A DNA stretch of 64,000 bases from Paenibacillus polymyxa M1 (GTDB lineage Bacteria; Bacillota; Bacilli; Paenibacillales; Paenibacillaceae): contig NC_017542.1 of the NCBI RefSeq assembly GCF_000237325.1, positions 3,382,501 through 3,446,500 on the forward strand, in the 5' to 3' direction. This document shows, one piece after another, positions 51,885-60,095 of the stretch. The notes below the pieces were generated by a model. The model searched no databases. It was not told the DNA's origin and saw nothing but the letters and a program-made list of their open reading frames with translations. Within the stretch, counting starts at the first letter, position 1; every line of letters starts with the position of its first letter. The position numbers were made by a program, and so were the translations under genes.

Positions 51885-53270
51885 CTAGGCATTACTTGCC
51901 GTAACTTGTGCTTCATCTGAATCTTTTACTTGTTCAATCGTTTCTTCCATTCCCGTGTTCGCGTTAATGTAAATTCGATAAATGGAACCGTTAATTTTAC
52001 CGCCAAATTCATAGCACAGAACTTCATTCGACAGTTCATTTTCAATTAGTGCTTTGCGGTGGTAAGTTTCGCGAAACTCAGGATTCAACTTCGCTCGCGC
52101 TTCATTTAAATTCAGTTTTGCCTGAGGAATACGACGGAGGTGACTGTGCTCATATACATAATCGCTGCATTGAAAACCAATCACTTGTCCGTTATCTAAG
52201 CCTGATCTGACTGTGATTTTTTCTGGATAGATAATCACATCCCCTTGTTGGCTCGCAAATGTAATGTTAGCTAAATTCCCGCTTTCATCATATGCTACGG
52301 GCTTCATTCCTTTGTAGCCCTTTTGTTCAAGATACTCACTTGCATAGCGAACCGCTTCATTACGAGTTGCTTTTTTAGGACCTACTGATCTCATATCATG
52401 ATAAGAAATGAGCTTGCCACCCTTTTTCGTAAAATCCATTGTGGCCACAGGCTGCTGCTTATTTAGCAACGTAGCCGTAAAAGACGCCCACTCTGTTCCT
52501 TTACCATTTTCGTTCACACGAATCTGACTTTCTGGTTTTCCTGTAAAGTCAGCGGCATTCCGCTTAATTTGTCCAGCATCCACCGCCGGGAGACTCAACT
52601 TTTTCACTGAGCGCTTATCATAGATGCTCGCAACAGACGGTCCCCAATCCAGTTCTTTGTAGTTCTCTACTTTTTTGTCCACGGTTTTGAAGCCATCAAT
52701 AATGGTGTTGTCTTTCGGTCCAGTTTGAGAACCTGCCGCCATATCCACATCCATCCAACGCAAGTTTTTGCTAATGACCTTTTGCTGCACCTCATGCATG
52801 TTTTTCGAAATTTCCTTGGAATTGTTATACAACGTTTTCAGATTCGAAATTTCTTTCTCGTTTAAAGGCTCGTGATCCAGATCACGAACAGCGGTCTGAT
52901 ACGAAAATGCAGATAGATGGGACAGCAAATCTTTAGCATGATTAAAAGGCATTACATTGAGAGGCAACTGATTAACCTCATTTTGGGCTTCACTTGCAAT
53001 TCTCCACACGTTCATCAAGCATTTGCGGTGCATCGCGTGTGAAGTAGTATGGACAGCAACCGCGTTACCGAGTTGGGAATGCAGCTGATCCATATGAAAC
53101 GACAGATCGTGAAATGCACGCTGGTATTGATTTTCCGCTTTAATCGACATTCTATTTGCCTGAGAAGACACCTCTCTTCTCATCTGGCTTTGCTGATAAC
53201 CCCACACAAATGCTCCTATCATAATCAGGGTAACCACCGGGAACAATACGGCACTAAGTCGCTTATACAT
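51885..53270 (-). CDS. ypeB: Spore germination protein YpeB
   Basis: 461 residues: N-terminal anchor (VLFPVVTLIMIGAFVWGY), a helical region and three PepSY-type domains in the C-terminal half (KATRNEAVRYASEYLEQKGY, KLNLNEARAKLNPEF, IYRIYINANTGMEETIEQV). YpeB stabilises the cortex-lytic enzyme SleB in dormant spores. In Bacillus sleB is immediately upstream; here a zinc-ribbon peptide and prsW stand there. A sigma-G-like promoter precedes it. Confidence 0.95.
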   Translation of the reverse strand: MYKRLSAVLFPVVTLIMIGAFVWGYQQSQMRREVSSQANRMSIKAENQYQRAFHDLSFHMDQLHSQLGNAVAVHTTSHAMHRKCLMNVWRIASEAQNEVNQLPLNVMPFNHAKDLLSHLSAFSYQTAVRDLDHEPLNEKEISNLKTLYNNSKEISKNMHEVQQKVISKNLRWMDVDMAAGSQTGPKDNTIIDGFKTVDKKVENYKELDWGPSVASIYDKRSVKKLSLPAVDAGQIKRNAADFTGKPESQIRVNENGKGTEWASFTATLLNKQQPVATMDFTKKGGKLISYHDMRSVGPKKATRNEAVRYASEYLEQKGYKGMKPVAYDESGNLANITFASQQGDVIIYPEKITVRSGLDNGQVIGFQCSDYVYEHSHLRRIPQAKLNLNEARAKLNPEFRETYHRKALIENELSNEVLCYEFGGKINGSIYRIYINANTGMEETIEQVKDSDEAQVTASNA

Positions 53271-53304
53271 ATTGGGAGTCTCCTTTCTTCAAATACACTA
53301 CCGA

Positions 53305-53334
53305 TAGTGTGACAAGAAGAAAGCTCTCTTATGC
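53305..53334 (-). promoter_or_regulatory. Candidate sigma-G promoter for ypeB
   Basis: Minus strand GCATAA (53329-53334), 17-base spacer, CACACTA (53305-53311; sigma-G -10 is CATNNTA). Fits forespore expression of ypeB; an AAAGGAG ribosome site follows before the ATG. Confidence 0.45.
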
Positions 53335-53481
53335 ATGGTTTTCCATGACTTCAACAATAAACTCACAGTTATCGCAAATACAGCGTTTAAAGCCGGTCTG
53401 AATCTGCCCTTGCTCCATTCGCCCTCTCAGCACAAAGCGTTCTCCGCATCTTTTACAATGAATTCTTACTTTTATACGCAA
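53329..53481 (-). CDS. Small zinc-ribbon protein
   Basis: About 50 residues with two CxxC knuckles, HCKRCGERF and CICDNCEF, separated by about 25 residues, a typical zinc ribbon; function unknown. The TTG at 53481 behind AGAGGTG is preferred; an ATG at 53529 is in frame but its ribosome site is poor. Lies between prsW and ypeB. Confidence 0.65.
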   Translation of the reverse strand: MRIKVRIHCKRCGERFVLRGRMEQGQIQTGFKRCICDNCEFIVEVMENHA

Positions 53482-53533
53482 AAAAGACACCTCTTCCTCT
53501 AACAGGTTTGTCAGATCAGTGTGTCCCATTTCG

Positions 53534-54229
53534 TTACATATTAACCTTTTCTTCCCGTTTTAACATTCGAAAAGGAGAACGATTATTCGCTCGACTGATT
53601 TTTGCCATCCCTCCATACCATAGAAATGCCATCAGTGGAATGATAAACCAGATCCAGTCGTGTGAAAATTTCGTTAAAATTAAATCATATACTCCGTGCC
53701 AAAACCATGGAAGCACTAATGACAGAAGCAGCATATATTTACTCTTCAGGTCTACCGAAAACTTGGCTTTCCCCATATAGTAGCCCATCATAACCCCAAA
53801 CATCGCATGACCGGATACCGGTAGCAAGGATCTCATTAACATCATGCTGATCGAAGCATGCCCCGCCCAGGCATATAACAGATTTTCAACCGTCGCAAAC
53901 CCGAGTGAGACTGCAGCTGCATACAATATCCCATCATAAGGCTCGTCGAACTCCGTATGGTTATAGATGATGTGATACAGCAGGAACCATTTAAAAAACT
54001 CTTCCACTCCAGCGGAAATACCGAACACCTGAATTAAAGTGTCATCTCCTAGCCAAATCAGCAGCCCACGTTGAAAAATCATGACCGGAAGCACCACTAA
54101 AAAACCGAGCAAAAATACTTTAATAACCATGTGCAGGGGCTCCGAATCATAGCGATCCTTTAAGTAAAAGTACATCAATAAGGCGAGACCCGGCGCTGTA
54201 GCTGCCGCTAAAACAGAAAACAGAAGCAC
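53534..54229 (-). CDS. prsW: PrsW-family intramembrane glutamic protease
   Basis: 231 residues, about eight helices. The catalytic motifs of the family are visible: GVEEFFKWFLLYH (EExxK), FATVENLLYAW (ExxxY-like) and SGHAMFG...FWHGVYDLIL (H and HxxxD). In Bacillus PrsW cuts the anti-sigma factor RsiW; no sigW/rsiW is nearby, although an unrelated ECF pair is at 13.7-15 kb. GTG at 54229 follows GGAGGG. Confidence 0.93.
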   Translation of the reverse strand: MLLFSVLAAATAPGLALLMYFYLKDRYDSEPLHMVIKVFLLGFLVVLPVMIFQRGLLIWLGDDTLIQVFGISAGVEEFFKWFLLYHIIYNHTEFDEPYDGILYAAAVSLGFATVENLLYAWAGHASISMMLMRSLLPVSGHAMFGVMMGYYMGKAKFSVDLKSKYMLLLSLVLPWFWHGVYDLILTKFSHDWIWFIIPLMAFLWYGGMAKISRANNRSPFRMLKREEKVNM

Positions 54230-54244
54230 CGATCATCCCTCCAT

Positions 54245-54281
54245 AAAAATGAGTCGGCCCTGCTTTCAGCGCAGAGCCGAC
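54245..54281 (-). terminator. Intrinsic terminator after mecA
   Basis: Minus strand GTCGGC...GCCGAC (54276-54281 with 54253-54258) with an inner CTGC/GCAG-type stem, then TCATTTTTATGG. Confidence 0.75.
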
Positions 54282-54311
54282 AAATTAACTTCTTTATCAC
54301 TTTCTAAAAAA

Positions 54312-54926
54312 TCAAGAACGGCTGTCAAAATGGGTGCAGATGACAGCAACTGCCTGTTCAGGAATGACCAGCTTTCCATACTCTTCCAGCATAGCTGGTG
54401 TTACGGATGAACCTTCTCCAAATTCTGCCAGAATCGCGATTAAGGCTGCTAGCTTGGACTCTTCTACTTCTTCTGGCTCCAAATGCAAAATCCATTTTCC
54501 TCTATAATGATACAGCTTACCTGCTTCCGTAGTGTTGCTGCGGAGCATATGAGCCGCTTCTATGAGTACTTCGAAATCGCTAAACGCGTAAACGATGGAA
54601 TCACTGTGCTCCATTGTGACTTCCATTTCGTAGACTTCCTCTGGAAGCTCCTCATCGGGACCCGAACCGTACTGCTGGTGATCGTATTTTCCCCGAGTGA
54701 CGATAACAACCATTCCCTGAGCAGGAAGCGCAAAGACTTCAACAGCTAACGGTCCCGTGGCATCGAAGCCCAGTTCGCTGTATGCCTGATCCATCATTTC
54801 AGTAAACAGCTCATGAACTCTAGGAATTTCTTGCCACATATCATCTTTTTGGATACCCCGTTCGCTCAAATCGTCAAAGGTAAGGAAAATCCGTATCTTG
54901 TCCTGACTTAATCTTTCTATTTTCAT
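54312..54926 (-). CDS. mecA: Adaptor protein MecA/YpbH family
   Basis: 204 residues: N-terminal substrate domain (MKIERLSQDKIRIFLTFDDLSERGI), acidic linker, and C-terminal ClpC-binding domain (IVYAFSDFEVLIEAAHML...YHYRGKWILHLEP...EFGEGS). It delivers proteins such as ComK to ClpCP. The position between prsW and ypb-region genes corresponds to the paralogue ypbH (mecB) in B. subtilis, so either name could be used. GGAGGAGGG precedes the ATG. Confidence 0.95.
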   Translation of the reverse strand: MKIERLSQDKIRIFLTFDDLSERGIQKDDMWQEIPRVHELFTEMMDQAYSELGFDATGPLAVEVFALPAQGMVVIVTRGKYDHQQYGSGPDEELPEEVYEMEVTMEHSDSIVYAFSDFEVLIEAAHMLRSNTTEAGKLYHYRGKWILHLEPEEVEESKLAALIAILAEFGEGSSVTPAMLEEYGKLVIPEQAVAVICTHFDSRS

Positions 54927-55052
54927 ACTGGACCCTCCTCCTGGCAGCCGAGTGTTATTAGCAGATTATGATTCAAATATGATGCCTGTGATGAAAATGG
55001 TTCTATGTAATCATGTTATCATTTTATAATCGTAAATGCACGAATAAAAATG

Positions 55053-55105
55053 ATAAAAAAAAGAATCATTTGAACGGCTTTAACAAAAAAGCCGCAAAAT
55101 GATTC
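55053..55105 (-). terminator. Intrinsic terminator after the YtxH-like gene
   Basis: Minus strand nested stems: outer GAATCATTT/AAATGATTC (55097-55105 with 55063-55071), inner CGGCTT/AAGCCG, followed by eight T. Confidence 0.9.
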
Positions 55106-55122
55106 GGAATAGAGGTTTCGGG

Positions 55123-55500
55123 TTACAATCCCGGTACGGCTGTATGAGTTTCTTTCAGTATTTGCTCGACCTCACGTTTAACATCGGGACTTGTGCTAAT
55201 AAACTCTTTAATCAACTTCATATTCTCTTCCTTGCTCTTGGCAGTTTGGGCGTTATGCACGGTTTTATCTGCTTGTGAACGATGATCATGATCCTTGTGG
55301 GTGTCTTGTGTATTCAGCGCAATATCACCCATGCCTGGAAAAGCGGCGTCCATCATTTTTGTACGAGCTTTCTGCACCAAATTTCCGCCTTTTTTTCCGC
55401 CCATGTCCATGGATAAGCCCAACGCATTGCGGTTACGAGAGATCAGAGAGCTTGCAACAGCCCCCAAGACGATGCCCAGGAAAAATGAAGATGTTTTCAC
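55123..55500 (-). CDS. YtxH-like small membrane protein, unknown function
   Basis: 125 residues: N-terminal membrane helix with glycine/alanine (FFLGIVLGAVASSLISRNR), then a charged helical cytoplasmic part (KLIKEFISTSPDVKREVEQIL). A histidine-rich stretch HKDHDHRS may bind metal. The GTG at 55500 follows AAAGGGAGG. Divergent from the deacetylase gene; function not assigned. Confidence 0.8.
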   Translation of the reverse strand: MKTSSFFLGIVLGAVASSLISRNRNALGLSMDMGGKKGGNLVQKARTKMMDAAFPGMGDIALNTQDTHKDHDHRSQADKTVHNAQTAKSKEENMKLIKEFISTSPDVKREVEQILKETHTAVPGL

Positions 55501-55593
55501 AATTAGAACCTCCCTTTGTGGTAGAATCAAGCATAGTGTTCGTCAGCAGAGACAAACTCATACGGTATAAATACAGGAAGGTGAGATGAATTA

Positions 55594-56520
55594 ATGGGTA
55601 CAAAAACAGCAGCCATTTTGCTAACAGCATGTCTGCTGCTTAGTGCTTGCACTGCGACGAAGCCCGAATCTGCGGATTCCAGTAACCATCAGGATTCAGT
55701 AACTTCTAATTCAAGTAACAGTGCCAAAGGTCAAAGCAGTATATCTTCCCCAAAAGGAAGCAGTAAGCAAGCAGACAGTGATGAGCAAAAATCAGTGAGT
55801 ACAACAAATACACAAAATGACAAAACCGCCGTTGAGAGCAACGGAACTACAGTTTCGACAACTGCGGTTACCACTAACAAAATGTATCACTTGGACAAAG
55901 CTTATAATGTAATTCCTAACCAACAAGGTGCCGAAAAAAGAGTGGTGTTGCTGACTTTTGATGATGGTCCGAAGGAAGCGGTCATGATTAACAAAATCAT
56001 AGATATTTTGGATAAGCACAAGGCAAAAGCGATTTTCTTCGTAAACGGTTATCGTGTAAAAGAACATCCTGAGTTGCTTAAGCTTATCCATGATCGTGGA
56101 CAGCCCATTGGCAACCATAGCTGGGACCACATCGTTCTCAAGAACAAGTCTGAGGCTGAGGTCAAAAAACAGATTGAAACGGTACAAAAAATCGTTAAAG
56201 ATACTACAGGCCAAGCACCCGTATTCTTTCGTCCGCCTCATGGTGCTGGTGGAGACGTAGGTCGCAAGGTGGCGAAGGAAAATGGGCTCTTGTATATGAC
56301 ATGGTCCGTTGGTTCTCTGGACTGGACGATGAAAAAAAATCAACCTCATAAAACGGAGACACTTCTCAAAAACGTAACAGAACAACTTCATCCAGGCAGC
56401 AATATTTTGATGCATGAACTGCCATGGACAGTGGAGGCACTGGACAGTCTATTGACGCGCCTTGAGCAGAAGGGTTATCAATTTGTCGATCCACAAAGCA
56501 TTGAGATTCCTGCCATTTAA
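55594..56520 (+). CDS. Polysaccharide deacetylase lipoprotein (NodB domain)
   Basis: 308 residues: lipoprotein signal with lipobox LLSAC (Cys19), a Ser/Thr/Asn-rich linker of about 75 residues suited to crossing the wall, then a NodB domain with TFDDGP (121-126), the metal histidines in NHSWDH (174-179), RPPHGAG and LMHELPWT. It should remove acetyl groups from peptidoglycan or another GlcNAc polymer outside the cell. Plus strand, single gene with its own terminator. Confidence 0.93.
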   Translation: MGTKTAAILLTACLLLSACTATKPESADSSNHQDSVTSNSSNSAKGQSSISSPKGSSKQADSDEQKSVSTTNTQNDKTAVESNGTTVSTTAVTTNKMYHLDKAYNVIPNQQGAEKRVVLLTFDDGPKEAVMINKIIDILDKHKAKAIFFVNGYRVKEHPELLKLIHDRGQPIGNHSWDHIVLKNKSEAEVKKQIETVQKIVKDTTGQAPVFFRPPHGAGGDVGRKVAKENGLLYMTWSVGSLDWTMKKNQPHKTETLLKNVTEQLHPGSNILMHELPWTVEALDSLLTRLEQKGYQFVDPQSIEIPAI

Positions 56521-56579
56521 TAGTCACTTGTGCATATGCTCAAATGGTCAAATGTAGATAATGTAAAAATAAATAATGT

Positions 56580-56627
56580 AAAAAGGCCTCCATCTCCACA
56601 TAACTTGTGGGAGATGGAGGCCTTTTT
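56580..56627. terminator. Strong bidirectional terminator
   Basis: An 18-bp stem AAAAAGGCCTCCATCTCC (56580-56597 region) with its exact complement (56610-56627), A-run before and T-run after, so it works on both strands, ending the deacetylase and the 56680 gene. Confidence 0.95.
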
Positions 56628-56679
56628 AGCGTAACGTTGCACGCACGTACTAGACGCACGCTGTCACAATGCCTTTATA

Positions 56680-57021
56680 TCACCACAGCATTTCACTAAT
56701 GGGTGGTGCACCCTTAATTCCCCACCATAGTAACGCTGCTGTAATAAGCACAAAAAGAGTGCTTAAAAAATTCAAAAACCACTTACTCACCCGAATACGA
56801 CGGGACGGAAACATCTCTGTCCGTGTTCGGTACTCACTGGCAGGAGTGTCCTCCTCCATTGTCACAGCAACTTCTGGTGCAGCGGCAACATCTACCAACT
56901 CTGGCATGGGCCGTGAAGCACGGGAGCGAACCGGTTTTGGCTTTGGCCTGTCCTCCTCCTTGCCTTTGCGGCCATTTCGGCGGCTACCATAGGTCTGCAC
57001 TCTGCTAAGTTCCTGATTCAT
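56680..57021 (-). CDS. Unrecognised single-pass membrane protein
   Basis: 113 residues: basic/proline-rich N-terminal half (RRNGRKGKEEDRPKPKPVRS), then one transmembrane helix (about 82-101, FLNFLSTLFVLITAALLWWG) near the C-terminus. No domain recognised. The ATG at 57021 overlaps the CPBP protease stop by 4 bases, so they are coupled; it may correspond in position to ypbE of Bacillus, without its LysM domain. Confidence 0.75.
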   Translation of the reverse strand: MNQELSRVQTYGSRRNGRKGKEEDRPKPKPVRSRASRPMPELVDVAAAPEVAVTMEEDTPASEYRTRTEMFPSRRIRVSKWFLNFLSTLFVLITAALLWWGIKGAPPISEMLW

Positions 57022-57605
57022 TCTTCATACCTCCGAAAACGTAACGCTAAGCCAGATATAAGGTCAATCACAAAATGACAAATGATCGGTGCCCACAGGC
57101 TGCCTGTCTGCACGTATATATATCCCAATCCATAACTGCTAAGGAAAACCCAACCCGTGGGAATCCAGTGCCGTAAATATCGGATATGAATAACCGCAAA
57201 CAAAATGCTTGTCCAATAAGGACCAAAGCTGTACTGAATCGCACCTCTAAACAAAAGTTCCTCACAGATGGAAACGATAGCAGCTATACAAATAATATGC
57301 CAAACCGGTCGATTTTGAAACAGCATTTGGTTAATACCACCGTCATCCATGGCATCCTCAGGCATGATCCGAGACAGCAGCAAATCTACTAATAGCATAG
57401 CGGCCGCCAGTCCCAATCCCCACCATAAGACGTGTACAGTGTTGGGCAATGCAAACAGTTCAAACACATTTCTTTTCTGAAATATAATCCAGATTGCGCC
57501 AATCAGCAGGGTCAGACCCTGAGTTAGATACAAATTGTAAAGCAGCAAGCGGTCGTTCAATTGATGAATTTGCGCTCTTTTCCATTTCACTTTAAGCTTT
57601 TTCAT
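57018..57605 (-). CDS. CPBP-family intramembrane protease (YpbD-like)
   Basis: 195-residue membrane protein with the Abi/CAAX motifs CEELLFRGAIQ (EExxxR), LFAVIHIRYLRHW (FxxxH) and ICHFVIDLISG (HxxxD) needed for glutamate-type proteolysis. Substrate unknown. Locus corresponds to ypbD in Bacillus. Confidence 0.9.
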   Translation of the reverse strand: MKKLKVKWKRAQIHQLNDRLLLYNLYLTQGLTLLIGAIWIIFQKRNVFELFALPNTVHVLWWGLGLAAAMLLVDLLLSRIMPEDAMDDGGINQMLFQNRPVWHIICIAAIVSICEELLFRGAIQYSFGPYWTSILFAVIHIRYLRHWIPTGWVFLSSYGLGYIYVQTGSLWAPIICHFVIDLISGLALRFRRYEE

Positions 57606-57743
57606 AGTTAGTTAGTCCTCTGCTTAGTCTTCTTTAGCATCATAGCCAAAAAGTCGGGCGGATTCAAGAAGACTTAAATCTTAATTTTTCCGCATTCTGT
57701 AGCTATGTATCTAGTCGTCTATCCACACATGTCGCATGTCCTA

Positions 57744-57773
57744 TTGACATGCCCATGTAAGCCATGATACATT
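57744..57773 (+). promoter_or_regulatory. serA promoter
   Basis: Plus strand TTGACA (57744-57749), 18-base spacer, TACATT (57768-57773). It starts the T-box leader about 500 bases before serA. Bases 57606-57740 show nothing further. Confidence 0.7.
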
Positions 57774-57799
57774 ATGAAAAAATTATTAGCGACAACAAC

Positions 57800-58070
57800 A
57801 ATGATGGAGAAAAGGTATTGATTTCGTCCTCAGAGAACCGGTGCTTGGGTGGAAGCCGGTGGCGAAGTAACTACTTTCAGCGCTCCTGAGTTATTGCATC
57901 GAGGTCTAGGATTTTCCGACATTAGATGCAATCGGCAGAAAACCGTTATCCTTTCGGTCATTATATGACCGCTGAAGGCAGTCCATTGCGAAATGGCTGC
58001 GAATTAGGGTGGTACCACGATAACTCTCGTCCCTTACTATGGAGATAGTATGTGATTCGGGAGTTTTTTT
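57800..58070 (+). promoter_or_regulatory. T-box riboswitch (serine type) controlling serA
   Basis: Contains the invariant T-box AGGGTGGTACCACG at 58006-58019 and Stem I features: CAGAGAACCGGTG (AGAGA-like) and GGTGGAAGCCGGT in the distal part. Serine codons AGC and UCC occur within the specifier region CAGCGCTCCTGAG (57882-57897 area); either reads serine, matching serA. The leader ends in a terminator: AACTCTCG/CGGGAGTT (58022-58065) plus T-run to 58070. Uncharged tRNA-Ser stabilises the antiterminator and permits expression. Downstream 58071-58280 holds nothing I can assign. Confidence 0.92.
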
Positions 58071-58298
58071 GATGCCCGAAAACCATAAAGCGACTCCGCA
58101 TAAGGCCTTTGGTTGTCAGTTTGGTGCAAAATACTATTTTATTCCTTTTCTGCGTCAATGCGTTATCACACTAGTGTTTCGACCGCTCTCCTGTACTTTT
58201 TAGAAGCATTTCAAGTTTTTTCATGTTCTTTATGGAATGTATTTCAGTTTGAAGTACATCCTGTCCATAAAAGAAGTTAACTTTGAGGAGGAAACCAA

Positions 58299-59891
58299 AT
58301 GTTTAAAGTGTTAGTATCCGATCCAATCAGTGACCTGGGCATTCAGCAGCTGATGGATGCAGACGATGTCACGGTGGACAAGAACACAGGTCTCAGCGAG
58401 GATGAATTGGTTCAAATTATTGGTGACTATGACGCATTACTCGTCCGAAGCCAAACCCGGGTAACCGAACGCATCATGGCGGCAGGTAAAAACCTCAAGG
58501 TTGTCGGACGTGCCGGGGTCGGAGTGGACAACATCGACCTTGAAGCAGCAACACAACGCGGGATTATCGTTATTAATGCTCCTGACGGCAATACCATTAC
58601 GACATGTGAGCACACTTTTGCCATGATGATGGCACTGGCTCGCCATATTCCACAGGCTTACGCTAAAACCATCGGTGGTACATGGGATCGTAAAACATTC
58701 CTCGGTGTCGAACTGCGTAACAAAACACTTGGAGTCCTCGGCATGGGACGTATCGGCAGTGAGGTAGCTAAACGCGCCAAAGCATTTGGCATGAGCATCC
58801 TCGGTTATGATCCGTTTCTGACTGAAGAACGCGCTGAGAAGCTGGGCATCAAGCTGGCCAGCGTGGACGAAATTATCCGCAACGCAGATTTCATGACCGT
58901 ACACACGCCATTAACACCAGAAACCAAGCATATGATCGCACGTCCGCAGTTTGAAGTGATGAAAAAAGGAATGCGCATCATCAACTGTGCCCGAGGCGGA
59001 GTTATCGATGAAATGGCACTTGTTGAAGCTATTGATGAAGGTATCGTTGCCGGTGCAGCCTTTGACGTATTCGAGTCGGAACCACCAGCACAGGATCATC
59101 CGTTCCTGAGCCATCCAAAAATTATCGTTACACCACATCTGGGTGCATCGACTGTCGAAGCTCAGGAGAACGTGGCGATCGACGTGTCTGAGCAGGTGCT
59201 GCATATTTTACGGGATGAGCCGTTTAAAAATGCGGTCAACATGCCTCCAGTACCATCCAATGTCATGACGCAATTGCAGCCATATTTCTCACTCGGAGAG
59301 AAGCTGGGCAGCTTTGCCGCTCAGATCACCAACCAGGCTGTACGTGAAATCCAGGTGGATTACGCTGGCGATTTGTCTTCTGTGGATACACAGCCGCTCA
59401 CACGTTATATTTTGAAAGGCGTGCTTAGCCGTCATCTGGGCAGCGATGTGAACATCGTAAACTCTGTGCATCTTGCCAAAACACGTGACGTTCATCTCAT
59501 CGTCTCTCAGGCGCCTGCCACCAAGGGCTTTACCAATCTGATCACCGTTACGCTCAAAACGCAAAGCGGCGAAGAACAACGTGTTTCCGGCACCCTGCTC
59601 GCAGGCTATGGTGAACGTATTGTTCGATTGAACCAGTTCCCGGTAGATGTGGCACCGGAGGCTCATTTCCTGCTCATCTCACACAATGATAAACCCGGCA
59701 TTATCGGCCGTGTCGGCACCTTGCTTGGGGAGAACAGCGTCAACATCGCTTCTATGCAAGTAGGTCGTAAAATTGTTGGCGGTGAAGCTATCATGATCCT
59801 GACCGTTGACAAAGCTGTGCCTAAAGACGTGCTGATTCAACTCGTAGGCTTGCCAGAACTGAATACTGCCCAAGAAGTAGTGCTGGATTAG
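58299..59891 (+). CDS. serA: D-3-phosphoglycerate dehydrogenase
   Basis: First step of serine synthesis from 3-phosphoglycerate, NAD-linked. 530 residues: catalytic N-terminal part (VGRAGVGVDNIDLEAATQRGI), NAD site LGVLGMGRIGSEVAKRAKAFG, INCARGGVIDEMAL, HLGASTVEAQENVA (catalytic His), an ASB intervening domain and a C-terminal ACT domain (LLISHNDKPGIIGRVGTLL). The long form is usual for Bacillales. GAGGAGG precedes the ATG. Confidence 0.97.
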   Translation: MFKVLVSDPISDLGIQQLMDADDVTVDKNTGLSEDELVQIIGDYDALLVRSQTRVTERIMAAGKNLKVVGRAGVGVDNIDLEAATQRGIIVINAPDGNTITTCEHTFAMMMALARHIPQAYAKTIGGTWDRKTFLGVELRNKTLGVLGMGRIGSEVAKRAKAFGMSILGYDPFLTEERAEKLGIKLASVDEIIRNADFMTVHTPLTPETKHMIARPQFEVMKKGMRIINCARGGVIDEMALVEAIDEGIVAGAAFDVFESEPPAQDHPFLSHPKIIVTPHLGASTVEAQENVAIDVSEQVLHILRDEPFKNAVNMPPVPSNVMTQLQPYFSLGEKLGSFAAQITNQAVREIQVDYAGDLSSVDTQPLTRYILKGVLSRHLGSDVNIVNSVHLAKTRDVHLIVSQAPATKGFTNLITVTLKTQSGEEQRVSGTLLAGYGERIVRLNQFPVDVAPEAHFLLISHNDKPGIIGRVGTLLGENSVNIASMQVGRKIVGGEAIMILTVDKAVPKDVLIQLVGLPELNTAQEVVLD

Positions 59892-59934
59892 TTCCAGTCA
59901 GTGTGAAAACTTCCTTGGTTTTATTTATAAAGAG

Positions 59935-59963
59935 AGGCGCCCGGCTACCGAGGCGCCTTTTCT
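59935..59963 (+). terminator. Intrinsic terminator after serA
   Basis: Plus strand AGGCGCC/GGCGCCT (59935-59941 with 59952-59958) followed by TTTTCTT. Confidence 0.85.
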
Positions 59964-60043
59964 TATACCCTTATCTAACATAGAAGCATCCATCTTGAAA
60001 CTGAATGTTCCACGTTGAACAAGATAAATGTTGATTTTTCAAC

Positions 60044-60068
60044 AAAAAGCACCCTCTTCCGAGGATGC
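60044..60068 (-). terminator. Intrinsic terminator after resE
   Basis: Minus strand GCATCCTC-GGAA-GAGGGTGC (60061-60068 with 60049-60056, one G-U) followed by TTTTTG. Confidence 0.88.
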
Positions 60069-60095
60069 CTGCAAACTGGGACATATGAGCCGTCG

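Noticed and set aside
55792..56415. 207-codon minus-strand frame
   Set aside because: Antisense to the NodB deacetylase, whose motifs and lipobox are unambiguous.
58071..58298. Second riboswitch between the T-box and serA
   Set aside because: No conserved element or strong hairpin could be found before the serA ribosome site.
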